Source of the DNA: an uncultured Pseudoflavonifractor sp.
GTDB taxonomy: Bacteria; Bacillota; Clostridia; Oscillospirales; Oscillospiraceae
DNA: 64,000 bases
Direction: 5' to 3'
NCBI GenBank assembly: GCA_947651395.1
Contig: CANSYW010000009.1
Coordinates: forward strand, 1 to 64,000
Below, one piece after another: positions 1 to 7,295 of this stretch. The stretch's first letter is position 1. Every line of letters begins with the position of its first letter. Both the position numbers and the translations under genes were made by a program. The notes under the pieces are model-generated. The model worked only from the letters and a program-made list of their open reading frames with translations, searched no databases and was not told the origin of the DNA.

Positions 1-93
1 TCCAAAACAATTAGCTGGGGGGGGGGGGCGGCGCCCCCGCCCCCCCCCTCTTTTCTCCCCCGGGGGGGGGGGGCCCAATCCCCCCCCCCCCCC
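1..93. other. G/C homopolymer tract at sequence start
   Basis: Runs of twelve G (17-28), nine C (40-48), twelve G (62-73) and fourteen C (80-93) are separated by a few bases. Nothing else in the window resembles this. It lies immediately downstream of the transporter gene's stop, where a GC-rich terminator hairpin would be expected, so I read it as a sequencing or assembly artefact at a contig end rather than genuine sequence. No gene is called here. Confidence 0.6.
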
Positions 94-132
94 TTCCGGT
101 TGGAGAGAAATAAGGAATGTGGATATTCTGCC

Positions 133-1536
133 TTAGCCGATACCGCCCAGCATAGCGCCGGCCACCAGGGCCACGAGACACAGGACGAAGTATACATAGC
201 CCAGAGGCACGAACCAGCCGCCCACGGCCTTCTTGGCGCCGTGGTTGATCTCCTCCATGGCCTTGTCCCGGGGCAGCACCACAAAGAACATGATGGCGGC
301 CAGGGCGGCGCCCAGAGGGCAGATGTAGATGGAGACCACGTCCATCCACTGGGAGGTCCAGGGCTGGATGATCAGGGCCACGACCGCGCCGATAACGCCG
401 ATAGTGGCCACGGCGGCGCCTCTCTTGAACTTGAACTGCTCCTGCAGGGTGGCCACAGGGGCCTCATACAGGTTGACGATGGAGCTCAGGCCGGCGAAGA
501 GGACGGCCACGTAGAACACCACGCCGATGATCCGGCCGCCGGGCATACCGTTGAGGATGTTCACCAGATAGACGAACATCAGGCCGGGGCCGGGGGTGAC
601 GTCGGCCATGGCAAAGCCGGAAGCGCCGATAGCGGGGATGATGACGAAGGCGGCCAGCAGGGCGGCGATGGTATCAAAGAAGGCCACCCGACGGGCGGAG
701 GCCACCACGTCCTCACTCTTGGGCAGGTAGGAACCGTAGATCACGGAACCGTTACCGGCCACAGACAGGGAAAAGAAGGCCTGACCGAAGGCGTAGATCC
801 AGACCTTGCCGTTGGCAAGACCGGCGGGATCCAGGGTGAACAGGTACTTGTAGCCCTCGGAGGCGCCGGGCTGGAAGGCGATGTAGATGGCCAGGATCAC
901 AAACAGACCGAAGAGAATGGGCATCATGATCTTGTTGGCCTTTTCAATGCCGTTGGCCACGCCCATGGCCATGATGATCAGAGCCACCACCAGGCCGATG
1001 AGCAGCCACACACCGTTGCCGATGCCGAAGATGCCGTTGCTGAACATCATGCTCACGGCCTCACCCAGGGTGCCGGCCTCGGGAGCCGCGCCGCCGAAGG
1101 TGCCGCCAATGACGGCCATATCCTGACCCATGGCAAACAGGCTACCGGTAATGGACATGAAGGTATACTTGAAGATCCAGCTCATGACCACGGTGTAGCC
1201 GATGGCCAGCATCAGAGCGCCGATGATGGGAATGATACCGATCATCTCGCCGATCTTCTTATTGCCGGTCTTGGCCTCGGTACAGTAACCGAAGGCGCCG
1301 ATGGGGCCGGCCTGGGCACGGCGGCCCAGAGCGAACTCCTCAATTACGCCGGAGTTGCCCACCAGCAGAACGATGAGGAAGTAAGGCAGCAGGAAGGTAA
1401 GGCCGCCCCAACGGGCCACCATGATGGGGAACCGCCAGATGTTTCCCATACCGACGGCGGAGCCGATACAGGCCAGAATGAAGCCCCACTGACTCTTAAA
1501 ACCATCGCGCTGCTGCAACTGAGTATTCTCTGCCAT
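133..1536 (-). CDS. Sodium-dependent amino-acid transporter, NSS family (probable tryptophan/aromatic importer)
   Basis: A 467-residue polytopic membrane protein of the neurotransmitter:sodium symporter family, which couples Na+ entry to amino-acid uptake. The family signature GSAVGMGNIWRFP sits in the first membrane segment (about residues 25-37), followed by about ten more hydrophobic segments; the length is normal for prokaryotic NSS proteins. An AGAGGTG ribosome-binding site precedes the ATG. It lies directly downstream of and co-directional with a tryptophanase-like gene, across a hairpin-rich 254-base gap. The characterised bacterial member TnaT is a tryptophan transporter encoded near tryptophanase, so tryptophan or another aromatic amino acid is the likeliest substrate; this is inference from context, not from specificity residues. 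Confidence 0.88.
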   Translation of the reverse strand: MAENTQLQQRDGFKSQWGFILACIGSAVGMGNIWRFPIMVARWGGLTFLLPYFLIVLLVGNSGVIEEFALGRRAQAGPIGAFGYCTEAKTGNKKIGEMIGIIPIIGALMLAIGYTVVMSWIFKYTFMSITGSLFAMGQDMAVIGGTFGGAAPEAGTLGEAVSMMFSNGIFGIGNGVWLLIGLVVALIIMAMGVANGIEKANKIMMPILFGLFVILAIYIAFQPGASEGYKYLFTLDPAGLANGKVWIYAFGQAFFSLSVAGNGSVIYGSYLPKSEDVVASARRVAFFDTIAALLAAFVIIPAIGASGFAMADVTPGPGLMFVYLVNILNGMPGGRIIGVVFYVAVLFAGLSSIVNLYEAPVATLQEQFKFKRGAAVATIGVIGAVVALIIQPWTSQWMDVVSIYICPLGAALAAIMFFVVLPRDKAMEEINHGAKKAVGGWFVPLGYVYFVLCLVALVAGAMLGGIG

Positions 1537-1623
1537 AATTTCACACCTCTCTTTTCAATTGCGGAACAAATCGAACCTATTTTCTCGCCTCTCTCCAAAA
1601 GCGGGAAAACCAAAAAAGAAGAC

Positions 1624-1677
1624 AAAAAGGGCGTCCGCGCGGAGGTCAGTATTGTGATCCCTTGTGGCGGACGCCCT
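1624..1677 (-). terminator. Intrinsic terminator downstream of tryptophanase-like gene
   Basis: Ten-base arms GGGCGTCCGC (1629-1638) and GCGGACGCCC (1667-1676) form a hairpin which, read on the minus strand, is followed by TTTTTGTCTTC. It lies between the lyase and transporter genes, so it could end the lyase transcript or attenuate read-through into the transporter. Confidence 0.6.
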
Positions 1678-1681
1678 CTTC

Positions 1682-1767
1682 ACCGTGCGCTTCTACGTGG
1701 CACGGTACGCTAAGTTATCCTTTCTTGGCTCCTTGGAGCCAAGATCAAGAGGGGTACCCCTCTTGAT
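1682..1767. repeat. Three further tandem inverted repeats between tnaA-like and NSS genes
   Basis: Hairpin arms are ACCGTGC/GCACGGT (1682-1688 with 1700-1706), CTTGGCTCC/GGAGCCAAG (1724-1732 with 1735-1743) and a perfect 24-base palindrome centred on GGTACC (1744-1767). The last two abut each other. With the terminator at 1624-1677 this makes four hairpins in about 140 bases of a probable bicistronic transcript. Confidence 0.7.
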
Positions 1768-1790
1768 TGGTATTCTCTTGTCTTCCTGCC

Positions 1791-3440
1791 TTACTTGTTG
1801 GGGTAGGGCTCCAGGAAGGCGTGGAAGTGACGCATGGGCAGCTTGTGGCCCCAGAGGATGCGCATGTTGGGAATGGACTCGCGATCCTTGTACAGTTCGG
1901 CCACAGCGGCGATGACGTAGTCCAGGTGCTCCTGGGTCAGACGGCTGCGGTCGATGGCGAAGCGGACCACATTGGCCAGCTCAGCCTGCTGCTCGGGAGT
2001 CTTCAGGTCGTACTCCATGGAGAAGTCGCCCAGCTCGGAAACACGGATGCCGTAACGGCGGATGAGCTCCAGGGAGAAGCCGGTGCCGGCGAAGGTGCTG
2101 TGATCCCGCTTGCCGTCAAAGAACTCATCCATGTTGATGTACACGGCGTGGCCGCCGGCGGGGAGGACAACGCCCTTAACGCCGTTCTTGTAGAAGCCCT
2201 GGGCCAGATACTCACACTGGGCGGCACGGTCATGCTGATAGTCAAAGTCGCAGGACTCATAGAGGCCGCAGGCCAGAGCCATGATGTCACGGCCGGACAT
2301 TCCGCCGTAGGAGTCGTTGCCGTAGCAGGAGATCTGCTTGACCTTGATGAGCACGCCCACGTCGGTCTTCACAGAACCGTCGGGGTTGAAGTCGGAGAAC
2401 TTCTTCCAGAACAGGCCCTTGTCCCGGAAGGCCAGCATGCCGCCCATGTTGGCGTGGCCGTCCTTCTTGGCGGACATGGTGAAGGCGTCGCAGTAGGAGA
2501 ACATCTCGGTGGCGATCTCGGCGATGGACTTGTCGGCGTAGCCCTCCTCGTTCATCTTGATGAAGTAGCAGTTCTCCGCCCAGCGGGCCACGTCGAAGAC
2601 CAGGGGGATGTCATACTTATGGGCCACCCGGTTGATCTCACGGATGTTGGCCATGGACACGGGCTGGCCGCAGATGGGGTTGTTGGTGATGCAGGTGAAG
2701 ATCAGAGGCACGTTCTCCACACCCACGCCCTGGATCAACTGCTCCAGCTTCTCAATATCCATGTTGCCCTTGAAGGGGTTCTTGGGATACTTGCCTCCCT
2801 CGGGGATCTCATAGAGCAGCTCCTTGTTGTAGAGGTTGCGGGGAATGGAGCCCATCTGCTTGATGTTGCCCTCGGTGGTGTCGAAGTGGCCGTTGGAGGG
2901 AATGGTAAAGACCTTGCCGGGATGACGGGCAGCCAGGATCTTCTTCACGATCTCCATGAGCACGGACTCAGCCGCGCGGCCCTGCTGGATGATAAAGGAG
3001 TTGGGGCGCTCCATCTGAGCGGCGCCGCCGTTAAAGAGGCCGCCCTCGTACTCGCAGAGGTAGAGCTCGTCCATCATCTTCTCGATGTCCCGGCAGTCGG
3101 TGCGGACCAGGTCGATGCTCTTCTTCCAGTTCTTCTCACCGCCGCGCTCAAAAATGTCGCGGAAGGTGTCCAGCAGTACGTAATAACCGGTATTGCGGCC
3201 GTAGGCCTCGTCGCCCAGGAACAGGGTGGCCCACTGCTGGTTGGTCATAGCGGTGGTGCCGGAATCGGAGAGCATATCCACAGTCAGCATGCCGGAGGGG
3301 AAAGCAAACTCGTTCCAGTGGGTGGCGTTCAGGGCGCGCTCACGCTGCTCGATGGTGGCGTGGGGCAGGTCACGCACCACATATGCGCAGTGCTGGGGCA
3401 TGGGAACGTTCAGGGGATAGTTGGTGGCTTTCTTGTCCAT
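1791..3440 (-). CDS. tnaA: Tryptophanase / tyrosine phenol-lyase family beta-eliminating lyase
   Basis: A 549-residue fold-type I PLP enzyme. Family hallmarks are visible: DEAYGRNTGYY (about residue 77, active-site Tyr region), QQGRAAE (about 152, phosphate-binding Arg), SNGHFDTTEGN, and MSAKKDG with the expected PLP lysine at about residue 326. Tryptophanase would convert tryptophan to indole, pyruvate and ammonia. The protein is about 80 residues longer than classical TnaA; most of the excess is a segment at about residues 99-148, between motifs that are adjacent in the classical enzyme. I chose ATG 3440, which has GGAGG eight bases upstream, over an upstream in-frame codon at 3455. The neighbouring NSS transporter and YheO-like regulator support an aromatic amino-acid role. 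Tyrosine or another amino acid remains possible. Confidence 0.8.
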   Translation of the reverse strand: MDKKATNYPLNVPMPQHCAYVVRDLPHATIEQRERALNATHWNEFAFPSGMLTVDMLSDSGTTAMTNQQWATLFLGDEAYGRNTGYYVLLDTFRDIFERGGEKNWKKSIDLVRTDCRDIEKMMDELYLCEYEGGLFNGGAAQMERPNSFIIQQGRAAESVLMEIVKKILAARHPGKVFTIPSNGHFDTTEGNIKQMGSIPRNLYNKELLYEIPEGGKYPKNPFKGNMDIEKLEQLIQGVGVENVPLIFTCITNNPICGQPVSMANIREINRVAHKYDIPLVFDVARWAENCYFIKMNEEGYADKSIAEIATEMFSYCDAFTMSAKKDGHANMGGMLAFRDKGLFWKKFSDFNPDGSVKTDVGVLIKVKQISCYGNDSYGGMSGRDIMALACGLYESCDFDYQHDRAAQCEYLAQGFYKNGVKGVVLPAGGHAVYINMDEFFDGKRDHSTFAGTGFSLELIRRYGIRVSELGDFSMEYDLKTPEQQAELANVVRFAIDRSRLTQEHLDYVIAAVAELYKDRESIPNMRILWGHKLPMRHFHAFLEPYPNK

Positions 3441-3479
3441 TTTGATTACCTCCATTATTTTGACGCCAGACGTCTGATT

Positions 3480-3542
3480 TTAGAGGATACCCCGGTCGTC
3501 GAGTGCGGGCGGATCGCCCCAGCTCCAACTGGCGGACAGCAC
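3480..3542 (-). CDS. Possible leader peptide upstream of tnaA (speculative)
   Basis: A 20-codon GTG-started reading frame inside the tnaA leader encodes a peptide with Trp-Ser-Trp and Asp-Pro-Pro (MLSASWSWGDPPALDDRGIL). Tryptophanase operons of enteric bacteria are controlled by TnaC, a short Trp/Pro-containing leader peptide. Against it: no properly spaced ribosome-binding site, a predicted transcript start only about six bases upstream, and Trp/Asp/Pro spacing unlike TnaC. Confidence 0.2.
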   Translation of the reverse strand: MLSASWSWGDPPALDDRGIL

Positions 3543-3554
3543 CTTTCGAGAATT

Positions 3555-3583
3555 ATATTATCATTATTTTCTCATCCAGTCAA
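3555..3583 (-). promoter_or_regulatory. Sigma-A type promoter for tnaA-like gene
   Basis: Read on the minus strand, TTGACT (3583-3578), a 17-base spacer and TAATAT (3560-3555). It leaves a leader of roughly 105 bases before the tnaA start. The 349-base gap 3441-3789 holds this promoter, the divergent promoter at 3701-3729 and otherwise T-rich sequence. Confidence 0.6.
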
Positions 3584-3700
3584 GAGAAAGCTGTGAAAAA
3601 GTGCCCAAAAATCCATGTCTCTTCCTGTGCATTTTATCTATTTCTTTTTCGCCCTCCCAGATTATGATTCATTTTTTCTCACTATTACATTTTTTCTCTC

Positions 3701-3729
3701 TTGCTTCTCCCACCCTTCCATGATATGAT
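3701..3729 (+). promoter_or_regulatory. Sigma-A type promoter for YheO-like regulator
   Basis: TTGCTT (3701-3706), 17-base spacer, TATGAT (3724-3729), about 60 bases ahead of the regulator start and divergent from the tnaA promoter. Confidence 0.6.
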
Positions 3730-3789
3730 ACCTGACAGGAAGCCAGAAAAAGGGCTTTCAAAGCCTATTTTTAACCATGAGGTGAGTCT

Positions 3790-4488
3790 ATGAACCGTAC
3801 CATGCTCAAACAATACACCAAACTGGTGGAGTTTCTCGGCCTGGTTCTGGGCCCCACCTACGAGATCACCCTTCACGACGTTCACGGCAAACAAAGCACC
3901 ATTGTAGCCATTGTCAACGGCGGGATCAGCGGCCGGGATCTGGATTCTCCCCCCACCGCCATGGCCTTGCGGGCGGTGGAGGACAACGCCGGGGGCCTGG
4001 ACTACCGCACCAACTACAACGGTCTGGCCGGAGCTGACCGCGCTCTGCGCTCCTCCACCTTTTATATCAAAGACAAGAATGACGACCTGGTGGGTATGCT
4101 GTGCATCAACTTCGACGACAGCAAGTTTCAGGATCTCTCCAATCAACTCTTCCAGCTCATCCACCCCGACGTCTATATTGAGGACAGCATCGTCATCCGC
4201 AGCGATGTGCTGGAATCTCTGAACGAGGCGGACACCGAGCGCTTCGGTGACTCCATGACCTCGGCGGCCAACTCGGTGATCGAGGAGGTACTCTCCGAGG
4301 GCGACATTCCGGTGGAGCGGTTGAGCCAGAGCGAGAAGATCCGCATCATCGCCCAGCTGGACCAGCGGGGCATCTTCCGGCTCAAGGGTGCGGTGGCCCA
4401 CGTATCCAAAGAGCTCCACTCCTCCCCCGCCAGCATCTACCGCTATCTGTCCAAGGTGCGCCAGGAGGCAGAGCAGGAACAGGAATAA
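3790..4488 (+). CDS. YheO/DauR-type PAS-HTH transcriptional regulator
   Basis: A 232-residue protein with an N-terminal YheO-like PAS domain (about residues 1-115; TYEITLHDVHG and GMLCINFDD are typical) and a C-terminal helix-turn-helix of the DauR/YheO type (about 165-225; QSEKIRIIAQLDQRGIFRLKGAV then SPASIYRYL split here for brevity). Members sense small metabolites and control amino-acid catabolism, for example D-arginine use by DauR. GAGGTGA lies just upstream of the ATG. It is divergent from the tryptophanase-like gene across a shared 349-base regulatory gap, so it is the obvious candidate regulator of lyase and transporter; this link is inferred. Confidence 0.85.
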   Translation: MNRTMLKQYTKLVEFLGLVLGPTYEITLHDVHGKQSTIVAIVNGGISGRDLDSPPTAMALRAVEDNAGGLDYRTNYNGLAGADRALRSSTFYIKDKNDDLVGMLCINFDDSKFQDLSNQLFQLIHPDVYIEDSIVIRSDVLESLNEADTERFGDSMTSAANSVIEEVLSEGDIPVERLSQSEKIRIIAQLDQRGIFRLKGAVAHVSKELHSSPASIYRYLSKVRQEAEQEQE

Positions 4489-4501
4489 TATTCAAAACGC
4501 A

Positions 4502-4556
4502 GACAGGTGTGGCCGCCGCGGATTTTATGCCGCGGCGGCCACACCTGTCCGTTTTA
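4502..4556. terminator. Bidirectional terminator between convergent genes
   Basis: Perfect 20-base arms (4502-4521 with 4530-4549) around an 8-base loop, followed on the plus strand by CGTTTTATATT. It separates the YheO-like gene from the convergent LysR gene. Confidence 0.85.
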
Positions 4557-4584
4557 TATTGAGCCCTTGCCTTTATCTTCCGGC

Positions 4585-5454
4585 TCAGTATTCCGCCAGC
4601 TTGGCTGTGTCATATTTCTTTACAAAGCTGAGGAATCTGTAGAACGTACCGGAGTGGGGCGCGTTTTTGTTCCAGATGATATTCACGTCACTGACCACAG
4701 GCTCCTGAAAGTGCAGGCGAACCACATCGTCCCAGTCCTTCACATAATCGGCCGGCAGAACGGTAATGGCCATACCGCTGGCTACGATCCTGTGGATCAG
4801 ATCGATCTGGTTGATCCGCATGGGTATCTTTATGGGAAAATCAAGGGGATTCCGGCTCGCCGGCGTCACAAACTCCCTGTCCTTGACCTGCTTTCTGGTC
4901 AAGCATTTTTCCTTGCTCAGCGGATCATCCTTGCTGACGCAGACCACGGACTCCAGTGTGTGGAGGAAAATTTTCATAATGTCCTCATGGTCTTCCTCCT
5001 GCAGGATCACCGGTGTAATGGCAAAATCGACCCTGCCGTTCCGGATGCTCTCTATGGTGTCATAGGCGGACATCTCTTCGATGGTATATTTTATGTTGGG
5101 GCATTCCTTCTGAAAACAGGAAAAGAATTCCGGAAAAAAGCGCACGCCTGTTGTGACGGTAACGGCAAATTTCAAGCGGGGCGGAGCTTTTTCAAAGCTC
5201 AGCTCATTGACCTTGTCCTTTACAAGGGTATAGGACGCCTGCAGTTGGCAGCAATACTCCCGGACGATCTCACCGGCCTCGGTAAGCGAGATCCCTGTCC
5301 GGGTCCGCTTAAAAAGCGTCGCGTTGAACTCCTCTTCCAGATCCCGCAGGCTGCGGGAGATCACGGTCCTTGACACATAGAGCTCCATGGCGGCGACGCT
5401 GATGCTTCCCGTTTTGCAAACGGCCTCCAAATACTGGGCTTGTTTTAAATTCAT
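4585..5454 (-). CDS. LysR-family transcriptional regulator
   Basis: A 289-residue LysR-type regulator: N-terminal winged HTH (residues 1-60; TGSISVAAMELYVSRTVISR recognition region, then LFKRTRTGISLTEAGE) and a C-terminal periplasmic-binding-like effector domain. ATG 5454 is chosen because TAAGG lies about eight bases upstream; an in-frame GTG nine bases earlier overlaps that site. It is the last gene of a minus-strand run permease, FAD oxidoreductase, small Cys ORF, LysR, so it probably controls this group in response to the transported compound. The palindromes at 8862-8907 upstream of the permease are candidate binding sites. The effector is unknown. Confidence 0.88.
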   Translation of the reverse strand: MNLKQAQYLEAVCKTGSISVAAMELYVSRTVISRSLRDLEEEFNATLFKRTRTGISLTEAGEIVREYCCQLQASYTLVKDKVNELSFEKAPPRLKFAVTVTTGVRFFPEFFSCFQKECPNIKYTIEEMSAYDTIESIRNGRVDFAITPVILQEEDHEDIMKIFLHTLESVVCVSKDDPLSKEKCLTRKQVKDREFVTPASRNPLDFPIKIPMRINQIDLIHRIVASGMAITVLPADYVKDWDDVVRLHFQEPVVSDVNIIWNKNAPHSGTFYRFLSFVKKYDTAKLAEY

Positions 5455-5471
5455 ATCAATCACCTTATGAT

Positions 5472-5624
5472 CTACCGCTCACAGCGGCCACAGTTGTTGC
5501 AGCGGCCCTCTGTCTTACAGACAGGCAGGTTCAGCAGACTTGCGAAAAAATCCCCGGGGAGGGCAGGGGGCTCCGTCCGCCCGTCGGCCCTTTCCTCCCC
5601 TCCTCTTTCTCCCCGTTCCTCCAT
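5472..5624 (-). CDS. Small Cys-motif ORF (hypothetical, 50 residues)
   Basis: A 50-residue frame with GGAGGGAG upstream of its ATG, filling the gap between the FAD oxidoreductase stop and the LysR start. The first half is Glu/Arg/Gly-rich and the C-terminus carries VCKTEGRCNNCGRCER, a C-x5-C-x2-C-x2-C pattern that could bind metal or an iron-sulfur cluster. I recognise no family. It could be fortuitous; the stem-loop at 5670-5713 might end transcription before it. Confidence 0.3.
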   Translation of the reverse strand: MEERGERGGEERADGRTEPPALPGDFFASLLNLPVCKTEGRCNNCGRCER

Positions 5625-5669
5625 AAGATCACTCCCTCCGGATATGGTTTCCTCTCCCCGTATGCAGTA

Positions 5670-5713
5670 CCAACCAGGCATAGGCCGAATGACACCGGCT
5701 TATACCTGGTTGG
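5670..5713 (-). terminator. Imperfect stem-loop after FAD oxidoreductase gene
   Basis: Eighteen-base arms (5670-5687 with 5696-5713) pair with two G-U-compatible differences around an 8-base loop, starting nine bases after the oxidoreductase stop codon. No T-tract follows on the minus strand, so it may be an RNA-stabilising or processing hairpin rather than a terminator. Confidence 0.4.
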
Positions 5714-5721
5714 CTGTTGGA

Positions 5722-7257
5722 TCAATCCTTAAAGCTGTGGGGATCCGTGTCTTTGATCTCTCCCTGGTTGGCGCCGAACTGACGGACTCCGTTGAGATAA
5801 TCCGCCTGCTCCCGTGCCTTTTTCGCCAGGTCGGTATAGAGCCCGTACTCATGCTCCACCACATTCTCCATGTAGGAGGGGTCGGTGTACTGGTTTCTGG
5901 GCAGAGGCACGTCCTGATCCCGCGCCAGAATATCCTGCACCTTCCTGATATCCACCGCCCGCGCCGTGGTGCCGTCCGCAACCGCCACCGCGGCGGCCAC
6001 GCCCGCCGCCTGACCGGTTCCCACACACTGGGGGATCAGGTTCACATAGTCGATCCCCAGCTCATCGGCGGAAATATGACGGCCCGGACACAGCAAGTTT
6101 TCCACCTTCTTGGGCAGGATGGCCCGATAGGGGATCTCCACCGGACAGTTGTCATTGATAAAGCAGATGGTGGAGTGCCACGCGATCACGTCCTCCTGCT
6201 CCCGGGGGAAGGCGAAATCGTTGGAGGTGATCACGTATTCGCCGTCCAGACGGTAGGAGCAGCGGGTGCCCAGCTGGGGGGCGATATCGTAGAGGAAGGC
6301 GTTGCGGAAGCCCACGGGGCACGCCTCCCGCAGGTAGGCCAGGGCGGCGCGCATCGTGTCCCGGGTCTCCATCTCGGTCTCCGTGCAATCCTTGACCGTG
6401 GCGCAGTCCCGCTCGGGGTGCCAGTTGTTGATCCAGCACACGTCATTAGTGGGGCCCGGCAGAGGCAGCGCCCGGAAGCCGCAGATCCGGGAGAAATTCT
6501 CCCGAAGGGCCTGGGCCGCCTGGGGATTGATCTTTTTCCACTCACAGTAGGCGTCCCAGTTACAGCCTCCCACACGCCAGACCAGCGCCGTAGTGGCACA
6601 GCGGGTATATTTGTCCGCCAGCCCAAAGTAGGGGCAGCCCGTCTGCCGGAATATGTCGCCGTCTCCTGTGGCGTCAATGACGATCTTCGCCAGAACAGCC
6701 TTGCGGCCCTCCTTGCTTTCGAAAATCACGCCCTTGACGGTATTTTCCTCCATGATGGGGCGGGTCCCCCAGGAGTGGCACAGCACCTGAATGGAGTCCT
6801 TGTGCTCCAACAGCATTTTGTCCATTTCGATTTTCAGCTGATTGGGCTCGAAATATACCGAGCGCACCAGCCGGACCGGGAGCTTCGCGTCGGTGCTGAA
6901 TGTATCGTGGATATTCCTCCAGGCCTCCACCAGGGCGGGATCCTCACAGCCGATCTCCTCCTGGGAGGGGCCCAGCACCGCGCCCGGGATATTTGCCATA
7001 CGGGTGAACCACTCCTCCTGAAGGCCACGGACATATTGCTTGCTGAAAAAGGACAGCCGGGGGACCATGATGACGTAGCCGCCGGTCACATCACCGCCCA
7101 TATATCCATAGCGCTCCATGAGAACCACGTTTTTGCAGCCCGCCCGGGCTGCCGCGATGGCCGCGGAGTGGCCGGCGGCGCCGCCGCCCACCACCAGAAC
7201 GTCACATTCGGCGTAGACAGGGATCTGTCTCTCACCTTCCAATATCGTTTTGCTCAT
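5722..7257 (-). CDS. FAD-dependent oxidoreductase
   Basis: A 511-residue cytoplasmic flavoprotein of the FAD_oxidored group. The dinucleotide-binding motif VVGGGAAGHSAAIAAARAG lies at about residues 21-39 and a second conserved stretch, VIDATGDGDI, at about residue 200; GLAD and the C-terminal CPGRHISADELG region are typical. No iron-sulfur or heme motif and no signal peptide are present. The ATG at 7257 has AAGGAGC upstream; a longer frame into the permease is rejected. It follows the permease by 38 bases and so probably oxidises or reduces the compound the permease imports. Substrate cannot be read from sequence. Confidence 0.8.
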   Translation of the reverse strand: MSKTILEGERQIPVYAECDVLVVGGGAAGHSAAIAAARAGCKNVVLMERYGYMGGDVTGGYVIMVPRLSFFSKQYVRGLQEEWFTRMANIPGAVLGPSQEEIGCEDPALVEAWRNIHDTFSTDAKLPVRLVRSVYFEPNQLKIEMDKMLLEHKDSIQVLCHSWGTRPIMEENTVKGVIFESKEGRKAVLAKIVIDATGDGDIFRQTGCPYFGLADKYTRCATTALVWRVGGCNWDAYCEWKKINPQAAQALRENFSRICGFRALPLPGPTNDVCWINNWHPERDCATVKDCTETEMETRDTMRAALAYLREACPVGFRNAFLYDIAPQLGTRCSYRLDGEYVITSNDFAFPREQEDVIAWHSTICFINDNCPVEIPYRAILPKKVENLLCPGRHISADELGIDYVNLIPQCVGTGQAAGVAAAVAVADGTTARAVDIRKVQDILARDQDVPLPRNQYTDPSYMENVVEHEYGLYTDLAKKAREQADYLNGVRQFGANQGEIKDTDPHSFKD

Positions 7258-7295
7258 AGATTCAAAGCTCCTTCCATAGAGTATGGATCCCGAAA

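Noticed and set aside
100-1713. 537-codon open frame on the plus strand opposite the NSS transporter
   Set aside because: Composition is dominated by Gly, His, Gln and Asp, typical of antisense translation of GC-rich genes; no SD and complete overlap with a recognised gene.
1767-3596. 609-codon frame opposite the tryptophanase-like gene
   Set aside because: Antisense shadow: same biased composition, no family resemblance, real gene on the other strand.
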